NCBI RefSeq assembly: GCF_003864975.1
Contig: NZ_BHGL01000007.1
Location: 450,547-514,546 of the forward strand
DNA length: 64,000 nucleotides
Direction: 5' to 3'
Source: Sulfuriferula thiophila
Lineage (GTDB): Bacteria; Pseudomonadota; Gammaproteobacteria; Burkholderiales; Sulfuriferulaceae
The notes under the pieces are model-generated. The model searched no databases, was not told the origin of the DNA, and saw only the letters and a list, made by a program, of their open reading frames with translations. Below, in pieces: positions 8,185 through 17,004 of this stretch (position 1 is its first letter; each line of letters starts with the position of its first letter). A program made the position numbers and the translations under genes.

Positions 8185-11019
8185 TCAGAAACGCCGGGTC
8201 AGGATTAATTCAAACAACCTTGAACGGTAGGCACCCGTTGCACCGGCACCATAAGATGAAAGCGAGGCCCGTGCATCCAGCATCCAGTCGCGGTAAAGCC
8301 CGAACACGCCCTCCACAACCAGATCCCCGCCGGTACGGTAGCCATCCATGGTGTTATCCTTGTAAGGCCCGGCACTGGCAGTAACACTAATGCCGTTATC
8401 ATCACTCAGCTTCCAGTAACTGTAAGCCGTCACCGAATAACGCCGATACATATTCGGCGCATAGTAGCCATTACCTGGATCTTCCTTGTAGCTGAACCAG
8501 CGTCCGCCTACGCCCAAATCCAGATTGAGATATTGACTGCGCACCACAGCACGCCGCGGTGCCAAATTAGCTTCCCAACGTGTATTTCCATCCGAGAACG
8601 TGTCATAAGATAACAAGCTGTCTACGGTATAACGTAAATCCGGCTGCCAACTGGCGGTTAGCGTATTGGCGCGCCGCTCTATGCCAAGTGAGGCTGCCCG
8701 CGGTGAAACCACAAACAAATCCTGTCGCCTGGACACACGCATACTGAGATTATCTTTAAGCTGCAAGTCCGCGCCCACTTCATAAATAAAATTCTGCGCA
8801 CCTGAAGTCGTGCCACCACCTACTTGCGCATCCACCGATATTTTCGGGGTGAACAAATGGCGTGCGCCAATCCAGTTGCGGTTATATTCAGTACTTGTCT
8901 CGCCACTGACAGTCTCGTAACCACTGCCTGCCGCGGCATTCAGCCACTGTTTGTCAGATCCGGCAAACAATCGGGTTTCTGGCGATAGCACATACTCGCC
9001 ATTCACACCCAATTGCTTGATCGTGATGTCATCCGAGCTGGCCATGTAACCGAACATAAAATTGATATTGGAACGCAGCGGCGTTTTAATAACACGCGTA
9101 GTGTCTGCCGTTTCTTTGCTGTCCGGCTCCAGACGGGTCAATTCGCTTAAACTTCCCACAGCCTCACGCGGGCGATGCGCCCCGGCCAGCGCTATTGTAT
9201 GCGTAGTGGCCAGCTCATAATCGTTCGGCATAGTCGGGTGCAAACCATGCACAATAGCCAGCGACGGTGTAGGCCGTTCCGCCCAGGCCAGAACCCGCGC
9301 CTTCTGCTTCAGATAGGGTGCAGTTTCACCGTATTGCTGCCGATATTTTTCCAGCAGTTCCATTGCCAAAGCGTAGTTGCCCCGCTCGGCCTCAACCTCG
9401 ATATATTCTATCCATACGACCTGAACTTGCGGATACTTGGCCAGATAGGCTTTGTAAGATTTTGCCGATTTGTCGGTATCGCCTTTCCAAGCCCGAATAC
9501 GTGCTATGCCCAGCATCGCACCGGGATCGTCAGGCGCAATGGCCAATATGCGATCGTAGCTATCCAGTGCGGTCGCATAATCCGAACCCCATCCCGCCAG
9601 ATCGGCACGGGCACGTAAAAACTCCAGGTTTTTCGGCTCCAGCTGCACCGCGCGCTCTATCGCTGCAGATGCATTTTTCACATCCTTGAGCTCAGGGTAG
9701 GTTTGCGATAAACGGTAGAACAGATTGGCATCGTTCTGGGCGAAGCGCGTCGCTTGCCGGATAGCCTCTGCCGAAGCCCGGTCGTCGCCTGCCAGAGCCT
9801 CGATATCGGCCATACGCAGCCAGTATTCCCTGCTTTCCCCAAAGCGCTGACGGTAAATCTCACCATACTCTTTGACGACAGCCGCATTGCCGCGCGTAGC
9901 TTCATCTTCCATGTACTCCATCATCGCAATTTTGTCCTGAGGATGCTTCTCAAGATAGGCGCGATAGAGCTTGATTGCTTTATCCGCATCACCTCTTTGT
10001 GAATAGGAATGCGCCAAGCCCAAGGTCGCCGCAGCATCATCGGGTGCTATTGCCAACACACGGGAGTAACTATCGCCAGCCATGACATAATCTGCATTCC
10101 ATGTCGCCAGTACGCCACGGGCACGCAGATATTCAAGATTATTTGGCTCCAATTGCACCGCATGATTAATCGCCGTCAGCGCAGATTTGCCATCTTGAGT
10201 AACGGCATAGGTCTGAGAAAGACGAAGGTAGAGTTTGCCATCCGCTGGCGCATACTTTGTGGCCTGCTCCAGCGCGGCAGCAGCACCTTTAGGATTGCCC
10301 GCCGCCGCTTCTATATCTGACGTTTGCATCCAGGACCCCAAATCCGCGCCAAACCGCTGACGGGAGGTATTGAGCAGATCCAGCGCACTCTCATATTGCT
10401 TGCGCCTGGTTTCTACGTTGATATATTCCTTAAGCGCAGCCTGATCAGCGGGGTGTCCATCAACATAACGCTTGTAATTAGCGGCAGCCTGTTCCAGATT
10501 ACCTTGCCACACCTGAGTACGCGCCATGCCTAATACCGCATCGGGTGAGTCGGGTGCAAGCGCCAGAATCCGGCTATAACTATCGGCTGATTTTGCGTAA
10601 TCTTGCGCCCAGCTTGCCAGACTGGCTCGCGCCTGCAGGTATTTCAGATTTTTGGGTTCCAGCGCGACCGCCTGATCAATCGCAGCCAAAGCCGCTTTAG
10701 GATTCTTGGCAGCCGCATGCACCTCGGATAGCTTGGCGTAAAGGCCCGCATCCGCAGGCGCATAACGGGTAGCTTCATTCAGCGCAGCGGCGCTGGCTCC
10801 AAGATCGCCAAGACGCGCTTGAATATCGGCAATGCGTTGCCATAAATGGGGCTGATTCGGATTATTTTTAAGTGACTGCTGATAAATCTTAACTGCTTCC
10901 GTCCATTGCCCCTTACCCTCGGCGGCAATTCCTGCTTCGGGTATTTGTTCCGCACTCTGCGCCAATACGGGTACTGACAGGCATAATGCTGTCATGCCAA
11001 CTGAAAGATACTTATTCAT
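8185..11019 (-). CDS. Outer-membrane TPR/beta-barrel polysaccharide export protein (PgaA/BcsC-like layout)
   Basis: The 944-residue protein has a signal peptide (SVGMTALCLSVPVLA, cut before QSAE), then tetratricopeptide repeats to about residue 635. The C-terminal 300 residues look like a beta-barrel (alternating strands with Y/W girdles) ending LILTRRF, the terminal Phe typical of outer-membrane proteins. The TPR part is built from modules repeating every 170 residues (W60, W230, W400; weaker at 570). This is the architecture of PgaA and BcsC, which lead a polymer through periplasm and outer membrane. The ATG at 11019 overlaps the synthase TGA (ATGA); ten further upstream codons are possible but would precede the signal peptide. 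It is an EPS secretion candidate, not a sequence-level PgaA call. Confidence 0.85.
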   Translation of the reverse strand: MNKYLSVGMTALCLSVPVLAQSAEQIPEAGIAAEGKGQWTEAVKIYQQSLKNNPNQPHLWQRIADIQARLGDLGASAAALNEATRYAPADAGLYAKLSEVHAAAKNPKAALAAIDQAVALEPKNLKYLQARASLASWAQDYAKSADSYSRILALAPDSPDAVLGMARTQVWQGNLEQAAANYKRYVDGHPADQAALKEYINVETRRKQYESALDLLNTSRQRFGADLGSWMQTSDIEAAAGNPKGAAAALEQATKYAPADGKLYLRLSQTYAVTQDGKSALTAINHAVQLEPNNLEYLRARGVLATWNADYVMAGDSYSRVLAIAPDDAAATLGLAHSYSQRGDADKAIKLYRAYLEKHPQDKIAMMEYMEDEATRGNAAVVKEYGEIYRQRFGESREYWLRMADIEALAGDDRASAEAIRQATRFAQNDANLFYRLSQTYPELKDVKNASAAIERAVQLEPKNLEFLRARADLAGWGSDYATALDSYDRILAIAPDDPGAMLGIARIRAWKGDTDKSAKSYKAYLAKYPQVQVVWIEYIEVEAERGNYALAMELLEKYRQQYGETAPYLKQKARVLAWAERPTPSLAIVHGLHPTMPNDYELATTHTIALAGAHRPREAVGSLSELTRLEPDSKETADTTRVIKTPLRSNINFMFGYMASSDDITIKQLGVNGEYVLSPETRLFAGSDKQWLNAAAGSGYETVSGETSTEYNRNWIGARHLFTPKISVDAQVGGGTTSGAQNFIYEVGADLQLKDNLSMRVSRRQDLFVVSPRAASLGIERRANTLTASWQPDLRYTVDSLLSYDTFSDGNTRWEANLAPRRAVVRSQYLNLDLGVGGRWFSYKEDPGNGYYAPNMYRRYSVTAYSYWKLSDDNGISVTASAGPYKDNTMDGYRTGGDLVVEGVFGLYRDWMLDARASLSSYGAGATGAYRSRLFELILTRRF
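9310..10842 (-). repeat. Three 510-bp in-frame modules (170 aa each) in the TPR region
   Basis: Within the TPR protein, matching landmarks recur exactly 170 residues apart. The set around APAD/RLSQTY is at Tyr86, Tyr256 and Phe426. The Trp before the IEA/IQA helix is at 60, 230 and 400, and EPxNLxxLRARxxLA follows each. Each module equals five 34-residue TPRs. Amino-acid identity is substantial while DNA is diverged, so the duplication is old. A partial fourth module begins near residue 570. Confidence 0.8.
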
Positions 11020-12407
11020 TTGCGCCACCGCCTGTTTCTGAAGATCCATAAATCTGCTGCAAAACGCACCATCGTGATGAGGTCAAACAAAATCACGGCG
11101 TAACGTAATGGCGTCACCAATATCGCTTTGAGGAAGTACTCAAGCCGCTGCCCCTTGGCAATGATCGTCAGGATACTGACTGACACCACACTTTCAGCCA
11201 GCAGAGTGATCGCCAACGGCTCCCACATCTTCAGGATGATCATGATAGTCAGGGCGGCAGGGAATGCTATTTTCTCGAGTGCCGACATCAACAACACCCA
11301 GCCAATCGGCCGGCCGTATTTGAGGGTGTAATCCATGCCAAACGGCTGGCGGTATTGTTCCAGAATTTTCCGCTTGGTTGCAATGTCCGCCCCCATGTCT
11401 TCCTGCTCTTTGCGATGATGCCAGTAACGCTTTAACGCCTTGAACGGGCTGCGCATCAACTCATCAAAATAATAGCAGCTTTGCAGGAATGACGATGACC
11501 ACAGATACAGTTGATGCGGAACCTTGCTTACTTCCGGCTCTTGCGAGCGCGCATAGACGTCGGTTAGCTGAATATTTCTGAAGCCATTGTCGTTCAACGC
11601 AAAACCAATGAAGATATCTTCCGAGTTGGTCAGGTCATCACCTAACAACGGCTCATAATGATCGAAAATCATGGTTTTCAGCAAATCGCGGCGATAGGCC
11701 ACGGCACAGCCTACCGGATTCAGAATACTGCCGAAAAACACCATCTGGCCGTGGTACACGAATTTTTGCAGGTAAAAATACAGCACATCGCGGTACAGGT
11801 TGGTAATGCCACGCTGCAGATGTCGCATCCACCCGACTTTCGGGTAAATGGATGCCTCTGGTTTTGCCGCCAGAAACTGCTGTAGCGGTGCGGTATCAAT
11901 CATCGCGTGTCGGTCACGGTCACGCAGTGGCAAAATAGTGCCGCAGGCACTGGCGATCCCGGCACCTTTGTACAGCTCTTCTACGACCCGCTCGATGTAG
12001 TTATCGGACTCAAGCACCGTATCACCGTCCAGAATAAACTCGACATCCGAATCGAATTCGCGGGACTGGCGTTTCAGGGTCGGGGTTTTGCCGATAGGTT
12101 CTTTACGGTGAATGACGATTAATTCCATGCCATTCTGTTCGGCAAAGGTATTCGCATATTCTATGGTCTTGTCCGTGCTGCCATCATCGACAAGAATAAT
12201 GCGCTTCGGTCGCTTGGTCTGCCGTGCTATCGAAGCCAGACAGATTGCAATATTGCTTTCCTCATTCAACGCCGGAATAACCACATCAACTGACGCCGTG
12301 TGCCAATCTTCGGCTGGGGTAGGCACCGTTTCATCGGGCCCATGAAGTAAGCCGATAATACTGAGCACAGTATTCGGACTTAATACGAAAAAGGGAGTTG
12401 TAGCCAT
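11016..12407 (-). CDS. Membrane glycosyltransferase family 2, probable EPS synthase
   Basis: GT-A fold glycosyltransferase of family 2, 463 residues. Visible motifs are VVIPALNEE (42-50), the nucleotide-binding VDDGSTD (73-79), the metal-binding DGD at 127-129, and the catalytic SED at 262-264. At least three hydrophobic helices follow in the C-terminal 100 residues. The processive-synthase QxxRW position reads QLYLW (299-303), lacking the Arg. No N-terminal membrane helix is evident. It is preceded by the epimerase (7 bp) and its stop overlaps the start of the export protein. It most likely polymerises the exported polysaccharide at the inner membrane; the sugar is unknown. Confidence 0.87.
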   Translation of the reverse strand: MATTPFFVLSPNTVLSIIGLLHGPDETVPTPAEDWHTASVDVVIPALNEESNIAICLASIARQTKRPKRIILVDDGSTDKTIEYANTFAEQNGMELIVIHRKEPIGKTPTLKRQSREFDSDVEFILDGDTVLESDNYIERVVEELYKGAGIASACGTILPLRDRDRHAMIDTAPLQQFLAAKPEASIYPKVGWMRHLQRGITNLYRDVLYFYLQKFVYHGQMVFFGSILNPVGCAVAYRRDLLKTMIFDHYEPLLGDDLTNSEDIFIGFALNDNGFRNIQLTDVYARSQEPEVSKVPHQLYLWSSSFLQSCYYFDELMRSPFKALKRYWHHRKEQEDMGADIATKRKILEQYRQPFGMDYTLKYGRPIGWVLLMSALEKIAFPAALTIMIILKMWEPLAITLLAESVVSVSILTIIAKGQRLEYFLKAILVTPLRYAVILFDLITMVRFAADLWIFRNRRWRK

Positions 12408-12414
12408 AGCATCC

Positions 12415-13413
12415 TTACCCAGTAGTGGTTTCGTTAACCGGTATTTCGTGAGTGCGAGCCCGGAGGATTAAATCATCTATCGTATTTACCAATGTCCATT
12501 GCGGCTCAAAGCCGGTTAGTTCACGTAACTTCGTTAAATCCGGCCGACGATGGGATACATCTTCAAAGGCAACACCATAAGCCTCTTCGTAACTGAGAAA
12601 ACGTATCGGCGATGCACTTTTCGCGCGATCAACAACCAATTGCGCCAAGTCTTTGATGGTAATTTCCTGATCATTGCCGACATTGACGATTTCGCCTCTG
12701 GCAGCAGGTGCGGAGGCCAACAGATCCAGTGCCGTTACCGTATCGCGTACATCACAGAATGATCGGGTTTGATTACCGTCGCCGTATACGGTAATGGATT
12801 GATGATTGACAGCCTGTTTGACGAACGTCGGGGCCACCATGCCATATTGCCCGATCTGACGCGGGCCAATGGTGTTGAATAAACGGGCAATTGTGATATT
12901 GAGCCCATATTTCTGGGCATAGGCATAGCCGAATGACTCATCCGCAAGTTTAGTCACGGCATAACACCATCGTAACCGGCTGCCAGAATGAAATACCACA
13001 TCATCCGTTTCTGCAAAGCTGGATTTATCGTTAAAGCCGTACACCTCTGAACTTGAGGCAACCACTAACTGGGGGTTCCATTTTCCTTGATGCATCGCCC
13101 GCATTACCCGCTCGGTGCCTGCGATATTGGTGGCCATGACGCTTACCGGGTCTTCCAGCACTTTTTTCACACCGACCACAGCGGCCATATGATAAATACG
13201 ATCAGCCCAGCCGACGGCTTTATCCAGACCCGCCCAGGTAACGATATCCGCCTCATCAAAACGAAACAAGGGATGCGCGAGCATGGGTTTGATATTGTTA
13301 TACAAGCCTGTATTGAAGTTATCCACAACATGCACGCTATCGTTTCGCGCAAGATGATATTCAGCCAGATGCGAACCGATAAAACCCGCTCCACCTGTAA
13401 TTAATATATGCAT
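12415..13413 (-). CDS. NAD-dependent epimerase/dehydratase (extended SDR)
   Basis: Extended short-chain dehydrogenase of 332 residues acting on an NDP-sugar: 4-epimerase, 4,6-dehydratase or UDP-glucuronate decarboxylase type. It shows the NAD-binding GGAGFIGSHLAE (7-18), the Ser-rich strand SSSEVYG, the catalytic YAVTK, the sugar-binding TIGPRQIGQYGMV, and RRPDLTKL near the C-terminus. It is the first gene of the EPS operon, with a strong ribosome binding site (GGGAGGGG) immediately before the ATG. With the dehydrogenase at the operon end it would make the donor sugar. Which reaction it performs cannot be fixed by eye. Confidence 0.85.
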   Translation of the reverse strand: MHILITGGAGFIGSHLAEYHLARNDSVHVVDNFNTGLYNNIKPMLAHPLFRFDEADIVTWAGLDKAVGWADRIYHMAAVVGVKKVLEDPVSVMATNIAGTERVMRAMHQGKWNPQLVVASSSEVYGFNDKSSFAETDDVVFHSGSRLRWCYAVTKLADESFGYAYAQKYGLNITIARLFNTIGPRQIGQYGMVAPTFVKQAVNHQSITVYGDGNQTRSFCDVRDTVTALDLLASAPAARGEIVNVGNDQEITIKDLAQLVVDRAKSASPIRFLSYEEAYGVAFEDVSHRRPDLTKLRELTGFEPQWTLVNTIDDLILRARTHEIPVNETTTG

Positions 13414-13497
13414 ACCCCTCCCTGTTCACTATTGTTACTTATCTCGAGGCCAGCCAGTACATTGCGTACTTGTATATATTTTTATATGCAATTTCAT

Positions 13498-13525
13498 CTT
13501 GGCAGAAAAATTTAAAAGTGCCAAG
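13498..13525. promoter_or_regulatory. Inverted repeat upstream of the EPS operon
   Basis: CTTGGCA and TGCCAAG form a perfect 7-bp inverted repeat with a 14-nt AT-rich spacer. It lies 85 bp upstream of the epimerase start, in the 261-bp region shared with the divergent Nudix regulator. It could be an operator for the EPS operon. On the EPS strand it includes TGGCAC, like a sigma-54 -24 element, but the -12 GC is absent. Confidence 0.4.
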
Positions 13526-13616
13526 GTGTATTTTCTATTTCCTCTCAGTAGAGCATATCCGCAATCATTGCTATGAATCCAGCCTTAGATAATTGACTCT
13601 TTATTATCTCTGCCAG

Positions 13617-13645
13617 TTGACATAGTGTTCAACAAACACTATCGT
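13617..13645 (+). promoter_or_regulatory. Putative promoter of the Nudix regulator-nadA genes
   Basis: A perfect -35 TTGACA (13617-13622) is followed after 17 nt by a weak -10 TATCGT (13640-13645). The first palindrome lies inside the spacer, so a bound regulator would block RNA polymerase. The regulator ATG is 30 bp downstream. Confidence 0.45.
13624..13640. promoter_or_regulatory. Putative NrtR operator 1
   Basis: AGTGTT-CAACA-AACACT: six-base arms around a 5-nt spacer, flanked by a further matching T/A pair. It lies between the -35 and -10 of the regulator promoter. The same AGTGTW-N5-WACACT plan recurs 25 bp downstream. Confidence 0.55.
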
Positions 13646-13648
13646 ACG

Positions 13649-13665
13649 AGTGTATCTTTTACACT
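13649..13665. promoter_or_regulatory. Putative NrtR operator 2
   Basis: AGTGTA-TCTTT-TACACT: six-base arms with a 5-nt spacer, centred 25 bp from operator 1 and ending 9 bp before the regulator ATG. Binding here would sit over the start of transcription or the ribosome binding region. Confidence 0.55.
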
Positions 13666-13674
13666 TTAGAAATC

Positions 13675-14346
13675 ATGGCAAAGTTTTGTTACGATTACCC
13701 ACATCCGGCATTAACCACTGATATAGCGTTGTTCACCATACGCGATGAACAATTGGCCATACTATTGATACGCCGCGGCGGCGAGCCTTTTCAGGGCTGC
13801 TGGGCACTGCCCGGCGGATTCGTCGACCCGGATGAATGCCTGGAAGAGTGCGCCTTACGGGAGCTGGAAGAAGAAACCGGCATCACCGGCGTGTATCTGG
13901 AACAACTGTATACGTTTGGCAAACCCGATCGTGACCCGCGCGAGCGCATCATCAGCGTGGCCTATTACGCGCTGGCCCCATGCGAGGTACTCACCCCGGT
14001 TGCCGGATCTGACGCAGCCGAGGTGGACTGGTTCAATCTTGATGAACTGCCGGCACTGGCCTTTGATCACCAGGACATTATCCAGCTGGCCCAGCAACGC
14101 CTGCGTGCCAAACTCGATTACTCCACGGTGGCATTTGGCCTGATGGCCGAAACATTTACTCTGGGCGAGCTGCAAAAGGTTTATGAAACCATACGCGGCG
14201 AAGCACTGGATAAACGCAACTTTCGCAAGCATATACTGACACTGGACATACTGGCTGAAACAGGCGCCACGCGCCGCGTAGGCAACCATCGCCCTGCCAA
14301 ACTCTATCGCGTCGCTCATCCCGGCGCAGTACACTACATCCGTTAA
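13675..14346 (+). CDS. nrtR: NrtR-type Nudix transcriptional regulator of NAD synthesis
   Basis: 223 residues: an N-terminal Nudix hydrolase-like domain (about 10-140) and a C-terminal winged helix (about 145-215) with [14 protein letters not shown] and RNFRKHIL. This is the architecture of NrtR, which binds ADP-ribose or related NAD metabolites and represses NAD genes. The Nudix box is complete (Gly48 to Ile70, with RELEEETGI), so hydrolase activity is not excluded; many NrtR proteins have a degenerate box. It sits 10 bp upstream of nadA, with two matching palindromes before it, supporting autoregulation and nadA control. A plain ADP-ribose pyrophosphatase is less likely because of the winged helix. 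Confidence 0.85.
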   Translation: MAKFCYDYPHPALTTDIALFTIRDEQLAILLIRRGGEPFQGCWALPGGFVDPDECLEECALRELEEETGITGVYLEQLYTFGKPDRDPRERIISVAYYALAPCEVLTPVAGSDAAEVDWFNLDELPALAFDHQDIIQLAQQRLRAKLDYSTVAFGLMAETFTLGELQKVYETIRGEALDKRNFRKHILTLDILAETGATRRVGNHRPAKLYRVAHPGAVHYIR

Positions 14347-14356
14347 CGAGGCCACC

Positions 14357-15400
14357 ATGACCATACAGACCTTAGTTCACATGCCTGTCCTGCCTAAAAT
14401 CATCGCCCCGCCGATGATTGAAGAAAGCCTGACCGATGCTGAGCGCAGCACTTTGCTTGCTCGCATCAAAACCCTGATGGCGCAGCAGAATGCTGTGCTG
14501 GTTGCCCACTATTACACTTCAGCCGATTTGCAGGATCTGGCTGAAGATACCGGCGGCTGCGTTTCGGATTCGCTGGAAATGGCACGTTTTGGTCATGCTC
14601 ACCCGGCCAAAACCATCATTGTGGCCGGGGTCAAATTCATGGGCGAAACGGCAAAAATCCTTAATCCGGAAAAGCGTGTGCTGATGCCCGACCTGAATGC
14701 AAATTGCTCGCTGGACATGGCGTGCCCGGCTGATGCGTTTGCCGCATTCTGCGACCAGCATCCGGATCGCGTGGTCGTGGTATATGCAAACACCTCGGCA
14801 GCCGTCAAAGCACGTGCTGACTGGGTAGTCACTTCCGGCACTGCGGTTAAAATCGTCGAGCACTTGCATAAACAAGGCAAAAAAATCCTGTGGGCTCCCG
14901 ATAAGCACCTGGGTGAATATGTACGCACCACCACCGGTGCCGACATGCTGTTATGGCAAGGTTCCTGCGTTGTGCACGAGGCATTCAAGGCAAAAGAGCT
15001 GGCTGCAATGAAACTCACACATCCGGATGCTGCCGTGCTGGTTCACCCCGAATCACCGGAGGAAGTCATCGCTCTGGCTGATGTGGTGGGCTCTACCACG
15101 CAGATTATCCGCGCCGCACAGAATCTGCCCAATCGTGAATTCATTGTGGCAACAGACAATGGCATTTTTCACAAGATGCGTGCTGCGGCACCCGGCAAAA
15201 TATTCCTCGAAGCGCCTACCGCCGGCGTGGGCGCGACTTGCAAGAGCTGCGCCCACTGCCCATGGATGGCGATGAACGGCTTGCGTAATCTCCTGCATGT
15301 GCTGGAAACCGGCGCCAATGAAATTCTCATAGACGAACCGGTACGCCAACGCGCCGTGCTGTCGATCCAACGGATGCTGGATTTTGCCGCGCAACGATGA
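14357..15400 (+). CDS. nadA: Quinolinate synthase A
   Basis: NadA condenses iminoaspartate and dihydroxyacetone phosphate to quinolinate using an oxygen-sensitive [4Fe-4S] cluster, in de novo NAD synthesis. 347 residues, the usual length. Motifs are [19 protein letters not shown] near 49, [10 protein letters not shown] with Cys117, QGSCVVHE with Cys204, and [10 protein letters not shown] with Cys295/298/301. Cys117, 204 and one of the last trio fit the cluster ligands. GAGG precedes the ATG by 8 nt. It is in an operon with the Nudix regulator; lnt overlaps its 3' end. nadB and nadC are not in this window. Confidence 0.97.
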   Translation: MTIQTLVHMPVLPKIIAPPMIEESLTDAERSTLLARIKTLMAQQNAVLVAHYYTSADLQDLAEDTGGCVSDSLEMARFGHAHPAKTIIVAGVKFMGETAKILNPEKRVLMPDLNANCSLDMACPADAFAAFCDQHPDRVVVVYANTSAAVKARADWVVTSGTAVKIVEHLHKQGKKILWAPDKHLGEYVRTTTGADMLLWQGSCVVHEAFKAKELAAMKLTHPDAAVLVHPESPEEVIALADVVGSTTQIIRAAQNLPNREFIVATDNGIFHKMRAAAPGKIFLEAPTAGVGATCKSCAHCPWMAMNGLRNLLHVLETGANEILIDEPVRQRAVLSIQRMLDFAAQR

Positions 15401-16925
15401 TTTGTTGCGCCAGCCAGCATTATTAATGCTGGCTGCATTCGCCCTTGGCGCAGCCAGCGTACTCGGCTTCGCGCCATTTGGCTGGTTTGCAGTGCCGTTG
15501 TTCACCCTGGCCGGCCTGTTCTGGCTTTGGCACCGCCAGCCCGGTATCAGCGCCTGGTTAGCTTTCGCGTTTGGTTTAGGCTATTTTGGCGCGGGGGTGT
15601 CGTGGATCTATATCAGCCTGCATACTTATGGTGAAATGCCATGGCTGCTGGCCGCCACCGCGACCTTTCTGTTTGCCGCATTCCTCGCCTTGTTTCCTGC
15701 CGCTGTCGGCTATGTCTACCAGCGCAGCGGTCGCGTTGCCATCCTTGCCATACCCGCTGCCTGGATGCTGTCGGAATGGGTACGCGGCTGGATATTCACC
15801 GGCTTCCCCTGGCTGGCTGTCGGCTATTCACAAGCGCCCGTCAGCCCGCTGGCCGGTTATGCACCCATTGTTGGCGTGTTCGGCGTATCGCTGATACTGG
15901 CATGGTCCTCAGCCATATTGGCATGGCAACTACGGCGCTATGGCTGGCTAGTAGCCATCATCTGGATCGCAGGCGCAGGCTTGAAACAGGTCAGCTGGAC
16001 GCAACCGCTAGGCGCTCCATTCAGCGTCAGTCTGATTCAGGGCAATATCAGCCAGTCCATTAAATGGCAACCGGAACAAGTACTGATTACGCTGCGCGAA
16101 TACCTCAACATGGTGGCTAACAGCCATGCGCGCCTGACGGTATTACCGGAAACCGCAATACCGTTATTTTACGATCAGGTTCCGAAATCCTATTTCGACG
16201 ATCTCGCCACTTATGCGCGTATCAATGGCGGTGATGTTTTATTCGGCATTCCTGAACGCCATGCTGATGGCAGTTATTACAACAGCGTGATGAATGTGGG
16301 CACAGCCGTTACCCAGTTTTACCGCAAATCGCACTTGGTGCCATTTGGTGAATACATCCCGCTCAAATCCGTATTCGCGCCCATCACCGAGGTGCTGCAT
16401 ATCCCGCTGTCCGACTTCTCGCGCGGCGCGCTGACACAAACGCCATTCAGCATTGCGGGGCAGCATGTCGCCGCCAATGTCTGCTATGAGGACGTATTCG
16501 GTGATGAAATCATCAGACCATTGCCTGCTGCCAGCATACTGGTCAACGTCACCAATGACGCATGGTTTGGCGACAGTATCGCACCCTGGCAACACCTGCA
16601 GATCTCGCAAATGCGAGCACTGGAAAGTGGCCGGCAAATGCTGCGCGCCACCAATACTGGCGCAACTGCCATCATCGGCATTAATGGTGTCGTACAACAA
16701 GTGCTGCCACTCTTCACCCGCGGCACGCTGAAGACCACAGCACAAGGTTATCAGGGCGCTACACCATTCAGCCACTGGGGCAACAACCTGACACTGCTGA
16801 TAGCCGGAGGAATGTTATTAAGCGCCGCATGGCTCAGCAGAAAACGTGCATTACTTCACAAGCAAAGCAAAGCAAAGCTTGACAATCCATACAATTCGCT
16901 TAAATATACTCAAAAACAACAATAA
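15384..16925 (+). CDS. lnt: Apolipoprotein N-acyltransferase
   Basis: Lnt adds the third acyl chain to the N-terminal Cys of lipoproteins at the inner membrane, making them competent for Lol transport. About 513 residues: an N-terminal set of membrane helices (roughly to residue 210), then a nitrilase-like periplasmic domain and a last helix near 475. The catalytic triad is visible as Glu in LPETAIPLF, Lys in [11 protein letters not shown] and Cys in NVCYEDVFG. No good ATG precedes the first helix. The TTG at 15384 (overlapping nadA by 17 bp) or TTGs at 15402/15405 are likely starts; the next ATG is 15426. In many proteobacteria lnt follows corC; here corC is 24 kb away. Confidence 0.92.
   Translation: MPRNDDLLRQPALLMLAAFALGAASVLGFAPFGWFAVPLFTLAGLFWLWHRQPGISAWLAFAFGLGYFGAGVSWIYISLHTYGEMPWLLAATATFLFAAFLALFPAAVGYVYQRSGRVAILAIPAAWMLSEWVRGWIFTGFPWLAVGYSQAPVSPLAGYAPIVGVFGVSLILAWSSAILAWQLRRYGWLVAIIWIAGAGLKQVSWTQPLGAPFSVSLIQGNISQSIKWQPEQVLITLREYLNMVANSHARLTVLPETAIPLFYDQVPKSYFDDLATYARINGGDVLFGIPERHADGSYYNSVMNVGTAVTQFYRKSHLVPFGEYIPLKSVFAPITEVLHIPLSDFSRGALTQTPFSIAGQHVAANVCYEDVFGDEIIRPLPAASILVNVTNDAWFGDSIAPWQHLQISQMRALESGRQMLRATNTGATAIIGINGVVQQVLPLFTRGTLKTTAQGYQGATPFSHWGNNLTLLIAGGMLLSAAWLSRKRALLHKQSKAKLDNPYNSLKYTQKQQ
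16861..16878 (+). repeat. Short pentanucleotide tract (AGCAA x3.6) near the lnt 3' end
   Basis: AGCAA is repeated three full times plus AGC, inside the last 20 codons of lnt and directly before a TTGACA. Slippage would change the Lnt tail frame and the distance upstream of the next promoter. The tract is short, so instability is uncertain. Confidence 0.5.
16879..16910 (+). promoter_or_regulatory. Putative sigma-70 promoter for the PilZ gene, inside lnt
   Basis: TTGACA at 16879-16884 is followed after 16 nt by TAAATA (16901-16906); TATACT at 16905-16910 is an alternative with a long spacer. It lies in the last codons of lnt, about 95 bp before the PilZ ATG. Confidence 0.45.
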
Positions 16926-17004
16926 AGAAACACTTCAACTACTTTAAAAAATAAACAGCATACAACCATAAACAATAGAGCTGCATATAGTTTGGAGTAA
17001 ATCT

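Noticed and set aside
13498-13525. Sigma-54 promoter for the EPS operon (TGGCAC present)
   Set aside because: The -12 GC is missing at the required spacing (ATTT instead), so it is kept only as an inverted repeat.
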